Shown: positions 1 to 9,946 of the stretch, in pieces | Layout of the letters: every line of letters starts with the position of its first letter | How positions within the stretch are numbered: the first letter of the stretch is position 1 | Source of the DNA: Mangrovimicrobium sp033283385 | GTDB lineage: Bacteria; Pseudomonadota; Gammaproteobacteria; Pseudomonadales; Halieaceae | Length of the DNA stretch: 64,000 nt | NCBI GenBank assembly: GCA_033283385.1 | Contig: JAWMQQ010000001.1 | Span: 124,001 to 188,000 of the forward strand | Direction of reading: 5' to 3' | Program-made: the position numbers and the translations under genes | Notes under the pieces: model-generated | Told to the model about the DNA's origin: nothing | Database searches by the model: none | Seen by the model: the letters and a program-made list of their open reading frames with translations, nothing else

Positions 1-163
1 CGCCCAGTTCCACCAGCTCGGTGTCCTGGCCGCTGCAGCTGCGGCAGTCCTGCTGGGCGGGAAACGCCATCTCGCCGCACAGGCGGCAGCGGCTGCCCAG
101 CAGCTGCGGGTGTAGCGCCGGCCAGGTGAACAGGCCTTCCTGGATGGGCAGTTGTTGCGGCAT
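1..163 (-). CDS. DUF35 / Zn-ribbon OB-fold protein (partial, runs off left edge)
   Basis: The 54 visible N-terminal residues begin MPQQLPIQEG and contain two CxxC knuckles (CRLC and CRSC) about 12 residues apart. This is the rubredoxin-like zinc ribbon that precedes the OB-fold in DUF35 proteins. Family members usually partner thiolase-like or lipid-transfer proteins in acyl-CoA chemistry (ChsH2-type hydratases, SCP2-thiolase complexes). The ATG lies 20 bp downstream of the dihydrolipoyl dehydrogenase stop and is probably translated as the last visible gene of the same leftward operon. A thiolase-like gene just outside the window is expected but not seen. The OB-fold half is missing because of the window edge. 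Confidence 0.75.
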   Translation of the reverse strand, partial: MPQQLPIQEGLFTWPALHPQLLGSRCRLCGEMAFPAQQDCRSCSGQDTELVELG

Positions 164-183
164 TGATGCTCTCCTGGTGTCCG

Positions 184-1578
<1,395 letters not shown>

Positions 1579-1587
1579 GACCGCGCC

Positions 1588-3117
1588 TTAGCCCAGCATC
1601 GTGCCGGGCTCCTCGAGGAAGCCCTTGAGCGCGGCCATGAAGCGTGCGGCCACGGCGCCGTCGATGATGCGGTGGTCGCTGGACAGGGACAGGCTCACCA
1701 CGGTGGCCGCCTGCCAGCTGCCGTCGCGCCACACCGGGCGCTGTTCGCCGGCGCCCACCGCGAGGATGGCGCACTGCGGCGGGTTGATGATGGCGTCGAA
1801 CTGCTTCACCCCGAACATGCCGAGGTTGGAGACGCTGAACGTCCCGCCCTGGAATTCTTCCGGCGTCAGCCGGCCGAGGCGGGCGCGGGTGGCGAGGTCG
1901 CGCACCGCGTTGGAGATTCCGACCAGGCCCATGCGGTTGGCGCCGCGCACGATGGGCGTGATCAGCCCGTCGTCCAGTGCCACCGCCACGGCGATGTCGG
2001 CATCCTTGAAATAGCGCACGGTCTCGCCGTCGTACTGCACGTTCACTTCCGGCACGCGCAGCAGGGCGCTGGCGCAGGCCTTGACGATGAAGTCGTTGAC
2101 GGAAATCTTCGCCTCGCTGTGGGCGGCGTTGAGCGCCTTGCGCAACTCCAGCAGGGAATCGATCTGCGCATCCACCTGCACCCGGAAGTGCGGCGCCTCG
2201 CGCTTGGATTGCTGCAGGCGCGCGGCGATGGTCTTGCGCATGCCGGAGAGCGGGCGCTCCTCGAAGGCCGGTTCGGCCTCGACTTCGGCGACACCCTTGG
2301 CGGCGGGGGCGCTGGCGCGACCCTGCAGCGCGGCGCGGGCCTCGACGTCGGCCTTGCACACGCGGCCGCGTTCGCCGCTGGCGCGGCAGTCGTTCAGGTT
2401 GACGCCCAGCTCCGCGGCCAGGCGGCGGGCCACCGGGGTGGCGTGCACGGCGCTGTCATCAGCGGGGCCGGGGCCACCGCGGGCGGGGGAGGGCACGGCC
2501 ACTTCGCCGCCGGCGCCGCGCACCGCGCTCTCCAGGTCCCACTTGCTGACCCGGCCGTGACGGCCGGTGCCTTCGATATTGTTCAGGTTGACCCCGTAGC
2601 GGGCCGCCAGCCGGCGGGCGACCGGGGAGGCCGGCACTGCGCTGTCGTCGTCGCCTGCGGCGAGTGTCGCCAGCCCCGCGGCAGCGGGTGCCGGCGCGGC
2701 GCCACCGCCGTTTACCGGAGTAGCTGCAGCTTGCGGCGCGGGCGCCGTCTCGGGAGCCGGGGCGGGGGGGGCGGCGGGGGCCGGAGCCGGGGCGGGTTCG
2801 TCGTGCCGCTGCAGTACCACGGAGGGGTTGCAGACGTGATTGACGAAGGCCTCGATCTCGCTCTGGGCGGTACCCGCCGGGGCCATGACTCCCAGCACCG
2901 AGCCCACCGGCAGGTTGTCGCCGGTGTTGGCGATGATGCGCTGCAGCACGCCGGAGCCCGGCGCGGTGACGGTGTTGACGATCTTGCTGGTCTCCACGTC
3001 GACCAGGTCGTCGCCCTCGCTGATCTCGGTGCCGACGGCCACGTACCAGTCGCCGACCAGCCCTTCGGTCATTTCCATACCCCACTTGGGCATGGTGATG
3101 GTGCGTATCTGGGTCAT
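1588..3117 (-). CDS. Dihydrolipoamide acyltransferase (E2) with two subunit-binding domains
   Basis: Core acyltransferase of a 2-oxo acid or acetoin dehydrogenase complex. One lipoyl domain occupies residues 1-80, with lipoyl-Lys45 in VETSKIV. An Ala/Pro-rich linker covers roughly 108-155. Two peripheral subunit-binding domains follow at about 161-200 and 223-262, both with the pattern ATPVARRLA...GVNLN...G..GRV. The catalytic domain ends with DHRIIDG (His482, Asp486). Most E2 proteins carry one subunit-binding domain, so the tandem copy is unusual. The start has GGAGG inside the end of the E1 beta gene, only 2 bp away. The VETSKI lipoyl motif and the neighbours resemble acetoin dehydrogenase systems; the true substrate is not determined. 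Confidence 0.92.
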   Translation of the reverse strand: MTQIRTITMPKWGMEMTEGLVGDWYVAVGTEISEGDDLVDVETSKIVNTVTAPGSGVLQRIIANTGDNLPVGSVLGVMAPAGTAQSEIEAFVNHVCNPSVVLQRHDEPAPAPAPAAPPAPAPETAPAPQAAATPVNGGGAAPAPAAAGLATLAAGDDDSAVPASPVARRLAARYGVNLNNIEGTGRHGRVSKWDLESAVRGAGGEVAVPSPARGGPGPADDSAVHATPVARRLAAELGVNLNDCRASGERGRVCKADVEARAALQGRASAPAAKGVAEVEAEPAFEERPLSGMRKTIAARLQQSKREAPHFRVQVDAQIDSLLELRKALNAAHSEAKISVNDFIVKACASALLRVPEVNVQYDGETVRYFKDADIAVAVALDDGLITPIVRGANRMGLVGISNAVRDLATRARLGRLTPEEFQGGTFSVSNLGMFGVKQFDAIINPPQCAILAVGAGEQRPVWRDGSWQAATVVSLSLSSDHRIIDGAVAARFMAALKGFLEEPGTMLG

Positions 3118-3119
3118 GC

Positions 3120-4172
3120 CTAAGCCTCCAGGACGTCCCGCACGGCGCGCTCGATGCGCTCCTCGCTGGGGATGTAGGCATCCTCCAGCGTGGGTGCGAA
3201 GGGTACCGGCGTGTGCGGCGGGGTGACCTTGCGGATCGGCGCGCGCAGGGCGCCAAAGGCCTTCTCCGCGACGATGCTGGAGATATCCGCCGCCATGCCG
3301 CAGCGGTCGTTGGCCTCGTCGACGATGACCAGTCGGCCGCTGACCTCGACGCTTTCCAGAATCGCCTCGTCATCCAGCGGTGACACCGTGCGCGGGTCGA
3401 TCACGTCCACGTGGATTCCTTCCTTGGCCAGCTTGTCCGCCACTGCAATGGCGCGGGGCACCATGGCCGAGATCGCGACGATCGTGGCGTCCGAACCCTG
3501 GCGCGGGAAGGCCGCCTCGCCGAAGGGGATGGTGTAGGGGGCGTCGGGCACCTCGCACTTGGCGTCGTACAGGCACTTGTGCTCGAGGAAGATCACCGGG
3601 TCGTCGTCGCGGATGGCGCTGATCATCAGGCCCTTGGCGTCGTAGGCGTTGCTGGGCATGACCACCTTGAGGCCGGCGATGTGCACCACCACCGGGTGCA
3701 GCATGTTGGAGTGCTGGGCGCCGGCGCGCATGCCGGCGCCGACGGTGGCGCGGATGACCATGGGGGTCTTCGCCTTGCCGCCGAACATGTAGCGGAACTT
3801 GGCGGCCTGGTTGAAGATCTGGTCGAAGCACACGCCGATGAAGTCGAAGAACATCAGTTCGGCCACCGGGCGCAGGCCGGTGTTGGCGGCGCCGGCGGCG
3901 GCGCCGATGATGGCGGACTCGCTGATCGGGGTGTCGATGACGCGCTCGCGGCCGAATTTCGGCATCAGGCCCTTGGTCACGCCGAACACGCCGCCGTAGG
4001 CGTCATCCTGGCCGGAGCAGCCGGCGCCGCCGGAGACTTCCTCGCCGAGGACGATGACCGTGGGGTCGCGCTCCATTTCCTGGTGCAGGGCTTCGTTGAT
4101 CGCCTCGCGGAAGGTTTTCACCGAGGATGCTGCCGGGTCGGCGGCGTTCATGGCCTTTTGCGGCTGGTTCAT
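3120..4172 (-). CDS. 2-oxo acid/acetoin dehydrogenase E1 beta subunit
   Basis: Transketolase-like beta subunit of a heterotetrameric TPP-dependent E1 (AcoB/PdhB type). Its 350 residues include a roughly 18-residue N-terminal extension before the family start FREAINEALHQEM. The conserved GEEV segment near residue 60, PISESAIIGAAAGAA, and a C-terminal transketolase domain with VIVDEAND are visible. GGGAGG precedes the ATG at normal spacing. It lies 12 bp after the alpha subunit and 2 bp before E2, so the three are probably translationally coupled. AcoB-like proteins oxidise acetoin; pyruvate or branched-chain oxo acids are the alternatives. Confidence 0.93.
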   Translation of the reverse strand: MNQPQKAMNAADPAASSVKTFREAINEALHQEMERDPTVIVLGEEVSGGAGCSGQDDAYGGVFGVTKGLMPKFGRERVIDTPISESAIIGAAAGAANTGLRPVAELMFFDFIGVCFDQIFNQAAKFRYMFGGKAKTPMVIRATVGAGMRAGAQHSNMLHPVVVHIAGLKVVMPSNAYDAKGLMISAIRDDDPVIFLEHKCLYDAKCEVPDAPYTIPFGEAAFPRQGSDATIVAISAMVPRAIAVADKLAKEGIHVDVIDPRTVSPLDDEAILESVEVSGRLVIVDEANDRCGMAADISSIVAEKAFGALRAPIRKVTPPHTPVPFAPTLEDAYIPSEERIERAVRDVLEA

Positions 4173-4184
4173 GGCGGGCCTCCC

Positions 4185-5153
4185 TTAGTATGAGCAGTAG
4201 ACGTCGGTGGTGAGTTCGGAGACCGCGGGCATCGGTGACGCCAGGCCCTCCTCCACGGCGCGCTCGATCAGCGCGGCCACCTCGTCGTCGATGGCGTTGA
4301 GTTGTGCTTCCTTCAGCCAGCCCTCGCCGGTCACCCGGTCGCGGAAGATGTGCAGGCAGTCGCGCTCCTTGCGCAGCTGGGCGATCTCGCCCTTGGCGCG
4401 GTACAGCTGCGGGTCGCCGATGAAGTGGCCGGAGAAGCGCACGATGTCCGCCTCCAGCGCGGTGGGACCGCCGCCCTGGCGGGCGCGGGCTACCGCCTCG
4501 CCCATGGCCTCGTAGACGGCGAAGAAGTCGCCGCCGTCCACCTTGACGGCGGGCATGCCGAAGGCCGCGGCGCGGCCGGCAATATCGCCGCTGCCCACGG
4601 CGTAGTCGGCGCCGGTGCCTTCACCGTAACCGTTGTTCTCGAAGACGAAGATGTGCGGCAGCTTGAGCACCACCGCCAGGTTCAGGGCTTCCATCACGGT
4701 GCCCTGGTTGGAGGACCCGTCACCGTTGAAGGACACCGCCACCTTGCCGGTCTTCAGGGTCTTGGCGGACAGCGCCGCGCCGTTGCACAGGGGCGGGCCG
4801 CCGCCGACGATGGCGTTGGCGCCCAGCATGCCCTTGTCGATGTCGGCGATGTGCATGGAGCCGCCCTTGCCCTTACAGAGGCCGTCGGCCTTGCCCATGA
4901 TCTCCTTCATCATGCCGATCACGTCGCAGCCCTTGGCGATACAGTGGCCGTGGCCGCGGTGGGTGCTGCCGATGATGTCCTTGTCGTCCAGGTGCATGCA
5001 CACGCCGGTACCGACCGCTTCCTGGCCGTCGTAGACGTGGACGAAACCGGGGATGTTGCCGCCCTCGAATTCGCGGGTGACCCGCTCCTCGAACAGGCGG
5101 ATGGTTTTCATGGTGCGGTAGGCCCGCAGCAGGAATTCGGGGGGATGGGACAT
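4185..5153 (-). CDS. 2-oxo acid/acetoin dehydrogenase E1 alpha subunit (TPP-binding)
   Basis: First gene of the leftward operon. The 322-residue length matches AcoA-type alpha subunits. The TPP/Mg motif begins with NGDGSSNQG (GDG at about residues 144-146) and ends at ENNGYG (about 172-176). STHRGHGH and KGKGGSMH are the other family signatures. The ATG at 5153 was preferred to an upstream in-frame codon because GGAGAGAG sits just before it and homology begins there. Candidate operator A (5218-5233) lies 65 bp upstream, between this gene and the divergent TetR gene. Cytoplasmic. Acetoin is the favoured substrate by similarity of organisation, not by proof. Confidence 0.93.
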   Translation of the reverse strand: MSHPPEFLLRAYRTMKTIRLFEERVTREFEGGNIPGFVHVYDGQEAVGTGVCMHLDDKDIIGSTHRGHGHCIAKGCDVIGMMKEIMGKADGLCKGKGGSMHIADIDKGMLGANAIVGGGPPLCNGAALSAKTLKTGKVAVSFNGDGSSNQGTVMEALNLAVVLKLPHIFVFENNGYGEGTGADYAVGSGDIAGRAAAFGMPAVKVDGGDFFAVYEAMGEAVARARQGGGPTALEADIVRFSGHFIGDPQLYRAKGEIAQLRKERDCLHIFRDRVTGEGWLKEAQLNAIDDEVAALIERAVEEGLASPMPAVSELTTDVYCSY

Positions 5154-5217
5154 TGCTCTCTCCGGAACGGGATTATCATTTTGATCCGGACCGACTATAG
5201 TGACTGAGCACAAAAAA

Positions 5218-5233
5218 AGCAAGCTTGATTGTT
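5218..5233. promoter_or_regulatory. Candidate operator A of the shared 16-bp motif
   Basis: AGCAAG-CTTG-ATTGTT inside an A/T-rich stretch, in the 179-bp gap between the E1 alpha gene (left) and the TetR gene (right). Five of eleven sites share the exact right half ATTGTT in a similar promoter position. The position suits joint control of the dehydrogenase operon and TetR autoregulation. Inference from recurrence only. Confidence 0.5.
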
Positions 5234-5332
5234 TAGATACAAGATGGTTTTTTTAGGTTATGATCTTCACAGTCTGACCGGTGGGGGGTCCTCCGCGTCG
5301 GAGACGCGGTAATCGATGGAGTGAATAAAGAG

Positions 5333-6013
5333 ATGGTAGTAGCGAAAAAAACAACCCGTAAGGCAAGTGCGAAAGGCCCGCGCAGGGGAGACGGATGGCA
5401 GGCGGAAAAGAGTGCCCTGACCCGCAAGGCGATCCTGGAGGCCGCCATAGACTGCCTGGTGGAGCGCGGTTACAGCCAGACCACCACGGCGATGATCGCG
5501 GACCAGGCGGGGGTCTCCCGCGGCGCCATGATGCACCACTTCCCCTCGCGGCTGCTGGTGATCCGCGCGGTCATCGACTACCTGCACGAGAAGCGGCTGG
5601 AGGAATACAAGGAACTGATGGCGGGTATCGACAACCCCGAGGCCAGCCTGACCCGCGACGCGATCAAGAAGTCGGTGGAGTCCGCCTGGCGCTACGTCAA
5701 CCTGCCCACCTTCGTCGCCTACCAGGAACTGCTGTTCGCGGCGCGTACCGATCCGGAACTCAATACCGAACTGGTACGCACCGAGAAGGAAGTGGAACGC
5801 CTGTTCCTGGAGACGGTGAAGACCACCTTCCCGCACTGGGAGAAGCTGAACGTGCTGGAGCTGGCCAACGACCTGGTCCAGTTCACCATGCGCGGCATGG
5901 CGCTCAGCCACATGGCCACCCGCCGGCAGCAGCGCGCCACGCGCATGATCGAGCAGATCACCGACCAACTGACCAACCTCTACGAGCAGGCGGCGGGCGG
6001 CAGCGCCTCCTAG
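5333..6013 (+). CDS. TetR/AcrR-family transcriptional regulator
   Basis: One-domain DNA-binding repressor with a ligand-binding helical C-terminus; 226 residues from the ATG at 5333. An in-frame GTG at 5321 would add four residues, but it overlaps the GGAG that serves the ATG. A Lys/Arg-rich tail precedes the HTH at about residues 50-70 (TTTAMIADQAG then VSRGAMMHHF). It is transcribed away from the dehydrogenase operon with operator A between them, and candidate operator B lies just after its stop, before the next SDR. It is one of two TetR proteins in the window and a good candidate to bind the recurring motif. The inducer is unknown; acyl-CoA or an aromatic/terpenoid intermediate is plausible. 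Confidence 0.9.
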   Translation: MVVAKKTTRKASAKGPRRGDGWQAEKSALTRKAILEAAIDCLVERGYSQTTTAMIADQAGVSRGAMMHHFPSRLLVIRAVIDYLHEKRLEEYKELMAGIDNPEASLTRDAIKKSVESAWRYVNLPTFVAYQELLFAARTDPELNTELVRTEKEVERLFLETVKTTFPHWEKLNVLELANDLVQFTMRGMALSHMATRRQQRATRMIEQITDQLTNLYEQAAGGSAS

Positions 6014-6064
6014 TCCCCCGCGGCTTCACCCCAACTTTCCGGGGTGATGCTTGCATAATATAAA

Positions 6065-6080
6065 AACAATCTGTACTGTT
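6065..6080. promoter_or_regulatory. Candidate operator B of the shared 16-bp motif
   Basis: AACAAT-CTGT-ACTGTT, 48 bp before the ATG of the SDR at 6129 and preceded by ATATAAAA. The half-sites form a near-palindrome (AACAAT against ACTGTT). It separates the TetR gene from the downstream SDR, so the SDR pair probably has its own promoter. Confidence 0.5.
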
Positions 6081-6128
6081 TGCTAAAATTCTAACATCGC
6101 CCGAACGGGCAAGCAGCGAGGTACATCC

Positions 6129-6920
6129 ATGGGCCGCCTGGACGGAAAAATCGCATCCATCATCGGCGCCGCCGGTGAGGGCAATATGGGGCAGGTCATC
6201 GCCCGCCGCTTCGCGCAGGAGGGCGCCAAGGTCGTCGTCTCCGGCCGCCATGAGGGGCCGCTGCGGCAGCTGGCCGAGGAGATCGGCGGCGACTGGGTCC
6301 TCTGCGACCTGTGCGACAAGCGTTCGGTCGACGCCCTGTTCGACACCATTGTCGAGCGCCACGGCCGCGTCGATATCGCCGTCAACGCCACCGGCTGGGG
6401 CCTGCTCAAGCCCACCGAGGAGACCACCGAGGAAGAGCTCGACCGCATCGTCGACCTGCAGTTCAAGGGCCCGTTCTACTGGCTGCAGAAGCTGATCAGG
6501 GTGATGTCCGACACCGGCGGCTCGATCATCCAGATCTCCTCGGCCACGGCGAAGATCATGCTCGACAACCACGCGGCCTACATGGGCACCAAGGCGGGCA
6601 TCGACCACGTCATCCGCACCGTGGCCAACGAGTACGGCGAGCGCGGCATCCGCGCCAATTCCATCTCCCCGGGCCTCACAGACACGCCGATGACCGCGGG
6701 CGCCATGCAGAGCGCCTCGCTGGCCGAGACCTTCCGCAAGTGCTACCCGCTGGGCCGCTACGGCACCAGCGAGGACATCGCGGCGGCGGCAGTCTTCCTC
6801 GCTTCCGACGAGTGCTTCATGACCGGTGAGAACCTGCAGGTGAACGGCGGGCTTTGCCTGCGTCGCAACCCGCGGGCGCACGAGCTGGTGGAGGCGGCGG
6901 TGGCTGCCGGCGAAATGTGA
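6129..6920 (+). CDS. SDR-family oxidoreductase
   Basis: Short-chain dehydrogenase/reductase of 263 residues. The nucleotide-binding loop GAAGEGNMG (residues 13-21) departs from the classical TGxxxGxG and recalls divergent, enoyl-reductase-like SDRs. The catalytic Ser137/138 and Tyr151-x3-Lys155 (YMGTK) are intact, and the SPG of the substrate loop follows. It closely resembles the SDR at 48115 (similar glycine loop, RRFAQEGAK, YxGTK, AMTAG), so the two are paralogues of one pathway. It begins an operon with the SDR at 7002 downstream of operator B. Substrate unknown; a hydroxy/oxo step in alicyclic or acyl-CoA catabolism is likely. Confidence 0.88.
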   Translation: MGRLDGKIASIIGAAGEGNMGQVIARRFAQEGAKVVVSGRHEGPLRQLAEEIGGDWVLCDLCDKRSVDALFDTIVERHGRVDIAVNATGWGLLKPTEETTEEELDRIVDLQFKGPFYWLQKLIRVMSDTGGSIIQISSATAKIMLDNHAAYMGTKAGIDHVIRTVANEYGERGIRANSISPGLTDTPMTAGAMQSASLAETFRKCYPLGRYGTSEDIAAAAVFLASDECFMTGENLQVNGGLCLRRNPRAHELVEAAVAAGEM

Positions 6921-7001
6921 GGTGGCGCCGCTGTGCGGCGTCGCTGGTAGCGACAATCCAAACACGGCGCAAGCCGTTCAATAGCTAAGGAGAATAACAA
7001 C

Positions 7002-7763
7002 ATGCCCAGACTGGCTGGCAAAGTTTGTATGGTTACCGGCGCGGCATCCAACCCCGGCCTGGGGCACGCCATCGTGCAGCTGTTCGCCCGCGAGGGCGCG
7101 AAGCTGGTGATCAGCGACATCGACGAGAAGGGCCTGGCGGCCTGTGAGGCCGAGGCCGTGGCGGCGGGGGCGGAAGTGCTGGCTTTCAGCCAGGATGTCA
7201 CCAGCGAGTCCGGCTGGGCAGATGCCATCGCGGCGGCCAGGGAACGCTTCGGCCAGCTCGACGTGCTGGTCAACAACGCGGGTATCGCCGTGCTCAGGCC
7301 GCTGGACGAGTTCACCCTGGACGACTACAACCGGCAGATGACGGTGAACATGACCAGCGTGTTCCTCGGTACCCGCGCCGCGGTGGCCAGCATGCGCGAG
7401 ACCGGCGGCGGGGCAATCGTCAACATGTCCTCGATAGCGGGCCTGGTCGGCGTGCCCGGGGTCTCCGTCTACAGCGCGAGCAAGGCCGGCGTGCACGTGT
7501 TCTCCAAGGGCGTGGCGCTAGAGTGCGCGCGCGACAACATCCGCTGCAACACCGTCCACCCCGGGCTGATCGACACCAACATGCAGCAGCTGGCGCTGAA
7601 GGACAACCCCGAACAGTACGACATCCTCAATGACTCGGTGCCCGTCGGCCGCATGGGCACACCGCTGGAACTGGCCCAGGCCGTGCTGTTCCTCGCCTCC
7701 GACGACGCCTCCTACATCACCGGCACCGAACTCATTGTCGACGGCGGCCTGATCGCCCAGTAA
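7002..7763 (+). CDS. SDR-family NAD(H)-dependent oxidoreductase
   Basis: Classical SDR of 253 residues. TGAASNPGLG begins at residue 12, Asp39 ends the second beta strand (an acidic residue there suggests NAD(H) preference), NNAG is at 91-94, and the catalytic Ser143/144, Tyr157 and Lys161 (YSASK) are present. AAGGAG lies before the ATG. An 81-bp gap follows the previous SDR, so both can share the operator B promoter. The gene ends one base before an inverted repeat that probably stops transcription. Likely oxidises a secondary alcohol of the catabolic substrate (family-level inference). Confidence 0.9.
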   Translation: MPRLAGKVCMVTGAASNPGLGHAIVQLFAREGAKLVISDIDEKGLAACEAEAVAAGAEVLAFSQDVTSESGWADAIAAARERFGQLDVLVNNAGIAVLRPLDEFTLDDYNRQMTVNMTSVFLGTRAAVASMRETGGGAIVNMSSIAGLVGVPGVSVYSASKAGVHVFSKGVALECARDNIRCNTVHPGLIDTNMQQLALKDNPEQYDILNDSVPVGRMGTPLELAQAVLFLASDDASYITGTELIVDGGLIAQ

Positions 7764-7810
7764 AAAAGGGGACGGAGGGATTATTTTTTAATCCGTCCGT
7801 CCCCTTTTTT
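7762..7810. terminator. Inverted-repeat element acting as bidirectional terminator (GGGGACGG type)
   Basis: The outer arms AAAAAAGGGGACGG and CCGTCCCCTTTTTT are exact complements around an ATT...AAT centre. It sits directly after the stop of the rightward SDR and just before the end of the leftward VOC gene, so it suits termination from both sides. The same GGGGACGG...CCGTCCCC core recurs at 36289-36331 and, in degraded form, at 46855-46876, so it is a dispersed repeat as well as a hairpin. Confidence 0.75.
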
Positions 7811-7835
7811 CCCCCTTTTTCTTCCGCTTTGCCGC

Positions 7836-8297
7836 TCAGCCGATGACCTGCCCCGGGTCGTCTGCGTCCATCAACTCCTGGATTTCGAAGACATTGCCGT
7901 CCGGGTCGCGCCCGTAGGTGGCGCGCACATTGCCGAAATCCTGCGGCGGGCAGTGGAAGCGCGTGCCGGCCGCCACCAGCCGGTCGTAGACGGCCTGGAT
8001 GTCCGTCACGTCCAGGCACAGGTGGGTGTGGCCGTGGTTGCACACCGGCCTCGCCGGGTCCATCGCCTGCGGCTCGGGCGAGCTGAACTCGAACATCTCC
8101 AGGCACAGGTTGCCCAGCTTGAGCATCACCTGCTTCGCGGCGGTGTCCTTCAGCCCCATCACCGCGTCGATCTGCGCGGTGCCGACAGGCCATTCGGTGC
8201 GCGCGATCTCCTCGAAGCCGATCAGGTCGCGGTAGAAGGCCAGCATCGGCTCCAGCTTCGGCGTGGAGATGGCCACGTGGTGTACGCCTCGTATCAT
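7836..8297 (-). CDS. VOC-family (glyoxalase/extradiol-type) protein
   Basis: A single VOC protein of 153 residues with two beta-alpha-beta-beta-beta repeats. His in VHHVAIST (N-terminal repeat), the HGHTHLCLDV segment opening the second repeat and the Glu in GNVFEIQEL near the C-terminus are the usual metal ligands. The family includes glyoxalases, methylmalonyl-CoA epimerases and small dioxygenases. The second gene after the Rieske oxygenase at 8311 (13-bp gap, same strand), it is probably co-transcribed and may act on the oxygenated product. The exact reaction cannot be assigned. Confidence 0.85.
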   Translation of the reverse strand: MIRGVHHVAISTPKLEPMLAFYRDLIGFEEIARTEWPVGTAQIDAVMGLKDTAAKQVMLKLGNLCLEMFEFSSPEPQAMDPARPVCNHGHTHLCLDVTDIQAVYDRLVAAGTRFHCPPQDFGNVRATYGRDPDGNVFEIQELMDADDPGQVIG

Positions 8298-8310
8298 CGC
8301 TGCGTCCTCC

Positions 8311-9711
8311 TCAGCCGGCCAGGTACTTGTCCAGGGTCACGTGCAGGTGGCGCACCCGTGCCTCCTGGTAGTTGCCCAAGGTCTCGCCATGCTTGACGCT
8401 GGACTTGAAGCCGCGCTGCTGGGCGATCAGGTTGCCGGTGTCCTGGTCGTAGATGGTCGCCAGGCCCGGGTCGAAGCCGGGCACCTCGTGGAAGGACTGT
8501 TCATAGTCCAGGTCGAAGGGTTCCGCCGGGTCCGGGCGCTCGCCGGAGGCGGGCAGCGGCTGCAGGTAGAGCAGGTCGAAGATCGCCGTGTCCGGGTCGC
8601 TGCCGTTGGGCCGGAAGCGGTAGACCATGGGGAACAGCAGCGAGGGGAACAGGCAGGTGTTGGGAAACAGGCTGTACTCGATGGCGTCGATGGTCTCGGT
8701 CACCGTCAGGGCGGAGAAATCCCGCTGGTAGGCGGCGCCCAGGGTCTCCTTCAGGTAATCGGCAAACACCTCGCGGGCGCGCCCGCCCTCCGGGACTTTC
8801 AGGCCGTTGCCCGCGCCGTGCACACCCTCGACCACGCCCTCGGCCATCAGCGCGTCCAGGGTCTGCTGCTCGCTCTGCGGCTCGCGGATATGCGGGCTGG
8901 GGAAGCCGACCAGGTGGACGAAGCGCGAGACGTGGTCGCCGTAGATATCATACTGGGTGTTGGCGTCGCCCACCGTGGGCACGCCCTGGGGGTGGGTTTC
9001 CAGCACGTGGAAGGATTCCAGGAAGGCTTCCAGGCAGGCCTTCCAGTTTGCCGGCAGCTTCTTGCGCACATGCAGGGCGACGAACTTGTCGGCGAGGTTC
9101 CAGTGGGCGAAGTGCTCGGGGATGACGCCGAGGAACTCCTGCAGCGGGCCGGCCTCGCGGTCGAAGTTGATAAAGACGAAGCCGCCCCAGGTGTCGACCT
9201 GCAGCTCGGGCAGGGCGAATGATTTCTCCTCGATATGCGGGAAGTCCCACTGGCAGGGCACGTCCACCAGCTCGCCTTCCAGCGACCAGGTAAACCCGTG
9301 GAAGGGACAGCGAAGATGTTTGCTGCAGCCGCTGCTGCCTTCGGGCTTCAACTGGGTGCCGCGGTGCAGGCAGGCGTTGGGATACGCCTTGATGGCGCCG
9401 CTGTCGGTGCGCACCAGCAGCACCGAGTGCTCGCAGATCTCGTAGGTGGTGTAGTCGCCGGGTTCGGGGATGTCGTCCTCGCGGCAGGCCCACTGCCAGG
9501 TCTTCAGCCACATCTGGTCGACTTCCCGCTGGAAGAATTCGCGGGAGGTATAGCGGCTGAAGGCAATGTCAGCGTCGCCGAGGAAGGCCGGGGCCTCCTC
9601 GAGGATGTGGGCGGGCGCGCCGCCGCTGTCGGCGGCGATGATATCGCGGGTGCTGGGGCCCGGGCAGCGCGCTGCGCCGGGGGCGGATACGGGGGCGGTG
9701 CTGGCACTCAT
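8311..9711 (-). CDS. Rieske non-heme iron oxygenase, alpha subunit
   Basis: Aromatic-ring-hydroxylating dioxygenase or Rieske monooxygenase of 466 residues. The Rieske [2Fe-2S] ligands are Cys114, His116, Cys135 and His138 (CLHRG and CPFHG). The mononuclear iron site includes His235 and His240 in LESFHVLETH. The protein inserts O2 into a hydrophobic substrate using electrons from a ferredoxin; the only ferredoxin seen here is at 37496. It is divergent from the SnoaL-like gene at 9947 with operator C between them. A paralogous Rieske/SnoaL pairing recurs at 52116-53931. No beta subunit is adjacent, so it is probably a homo-oligomer. Confidence 0.93.
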   Translation of the reverse strand: MSASTAPVSAPGAARCPGPSTRDIIAADSGGAPAHILEEAPAFLGDADIAFSRYTSREFFQREVDQMWLKTWQWACREDDIPEPGDYTTYEICEHSVLLVRTDSGAIKAYPNACLHRGTQLKPEGSSGCSKHLRCPFHGFTWSLEGELVDVPCQWDFPHIEEKSFALPELQVDTWGGFVFINFDREAGPLQEFLGVIPEHFAHWNLADKFVALHVRKKLPANWKACLEAFLESFHVLETHPQGVPTVGDANTQYDIYGDHVSRFVHLVGFPSPHIREPQSEQQTLDALMAEGVVEGVHGAGNGLKVPEGGRAREVFADYLKETLGAAYQRDFSALTVTETIDAIEYSLFPNTCLFPSLLFPMVYRFRPNGSDPDTAIFDLLYLQPLPASGERPDPAEPFDLDYEQSFHEVPGFDPGLATIYDQDTGNLIAQQRGFKSSVKHGETLGNYQEARVRHLHVTLDKYLAG

Positions 9712-9822
9712 TATTGGAATTCCTCGTCGCTGGTGCGCGCTGCGCTACCCTGGCTGGCAGTCAGCCGCGCGGGCCGGTGGATACACCGGGGGAGGCACAA
9801 GCTAGCACTTCGTCTAAATAAA

Positions 9823-9838
9823 AACAAGCATGATGGTG
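9823..9838. promoter_or_regulatory. Candidate operator C of the shared 16-bp motif
   Basis: AACAAG-CATG-ATGGTG, flanked by AAAA and TTTTTA, in the 235-bp gap between the leftward Rieske gene and the rightward SnoaL-like gene. A wider inverted repeat AAAACA/TGTTTT also spans it. The right half is the weakest of the set. Confidence 0.4.
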
Positions 9839-9946
9839 TTTTTATGGTAGTATCGCGGCAGCAATTCAGCCAGTCCCGCGCGAGCTGTTAAGGTTGGCGT
9901 GCGGGGCCTGCAACAACCGCATAGAGCAATAATAGGAGAGAGCACC

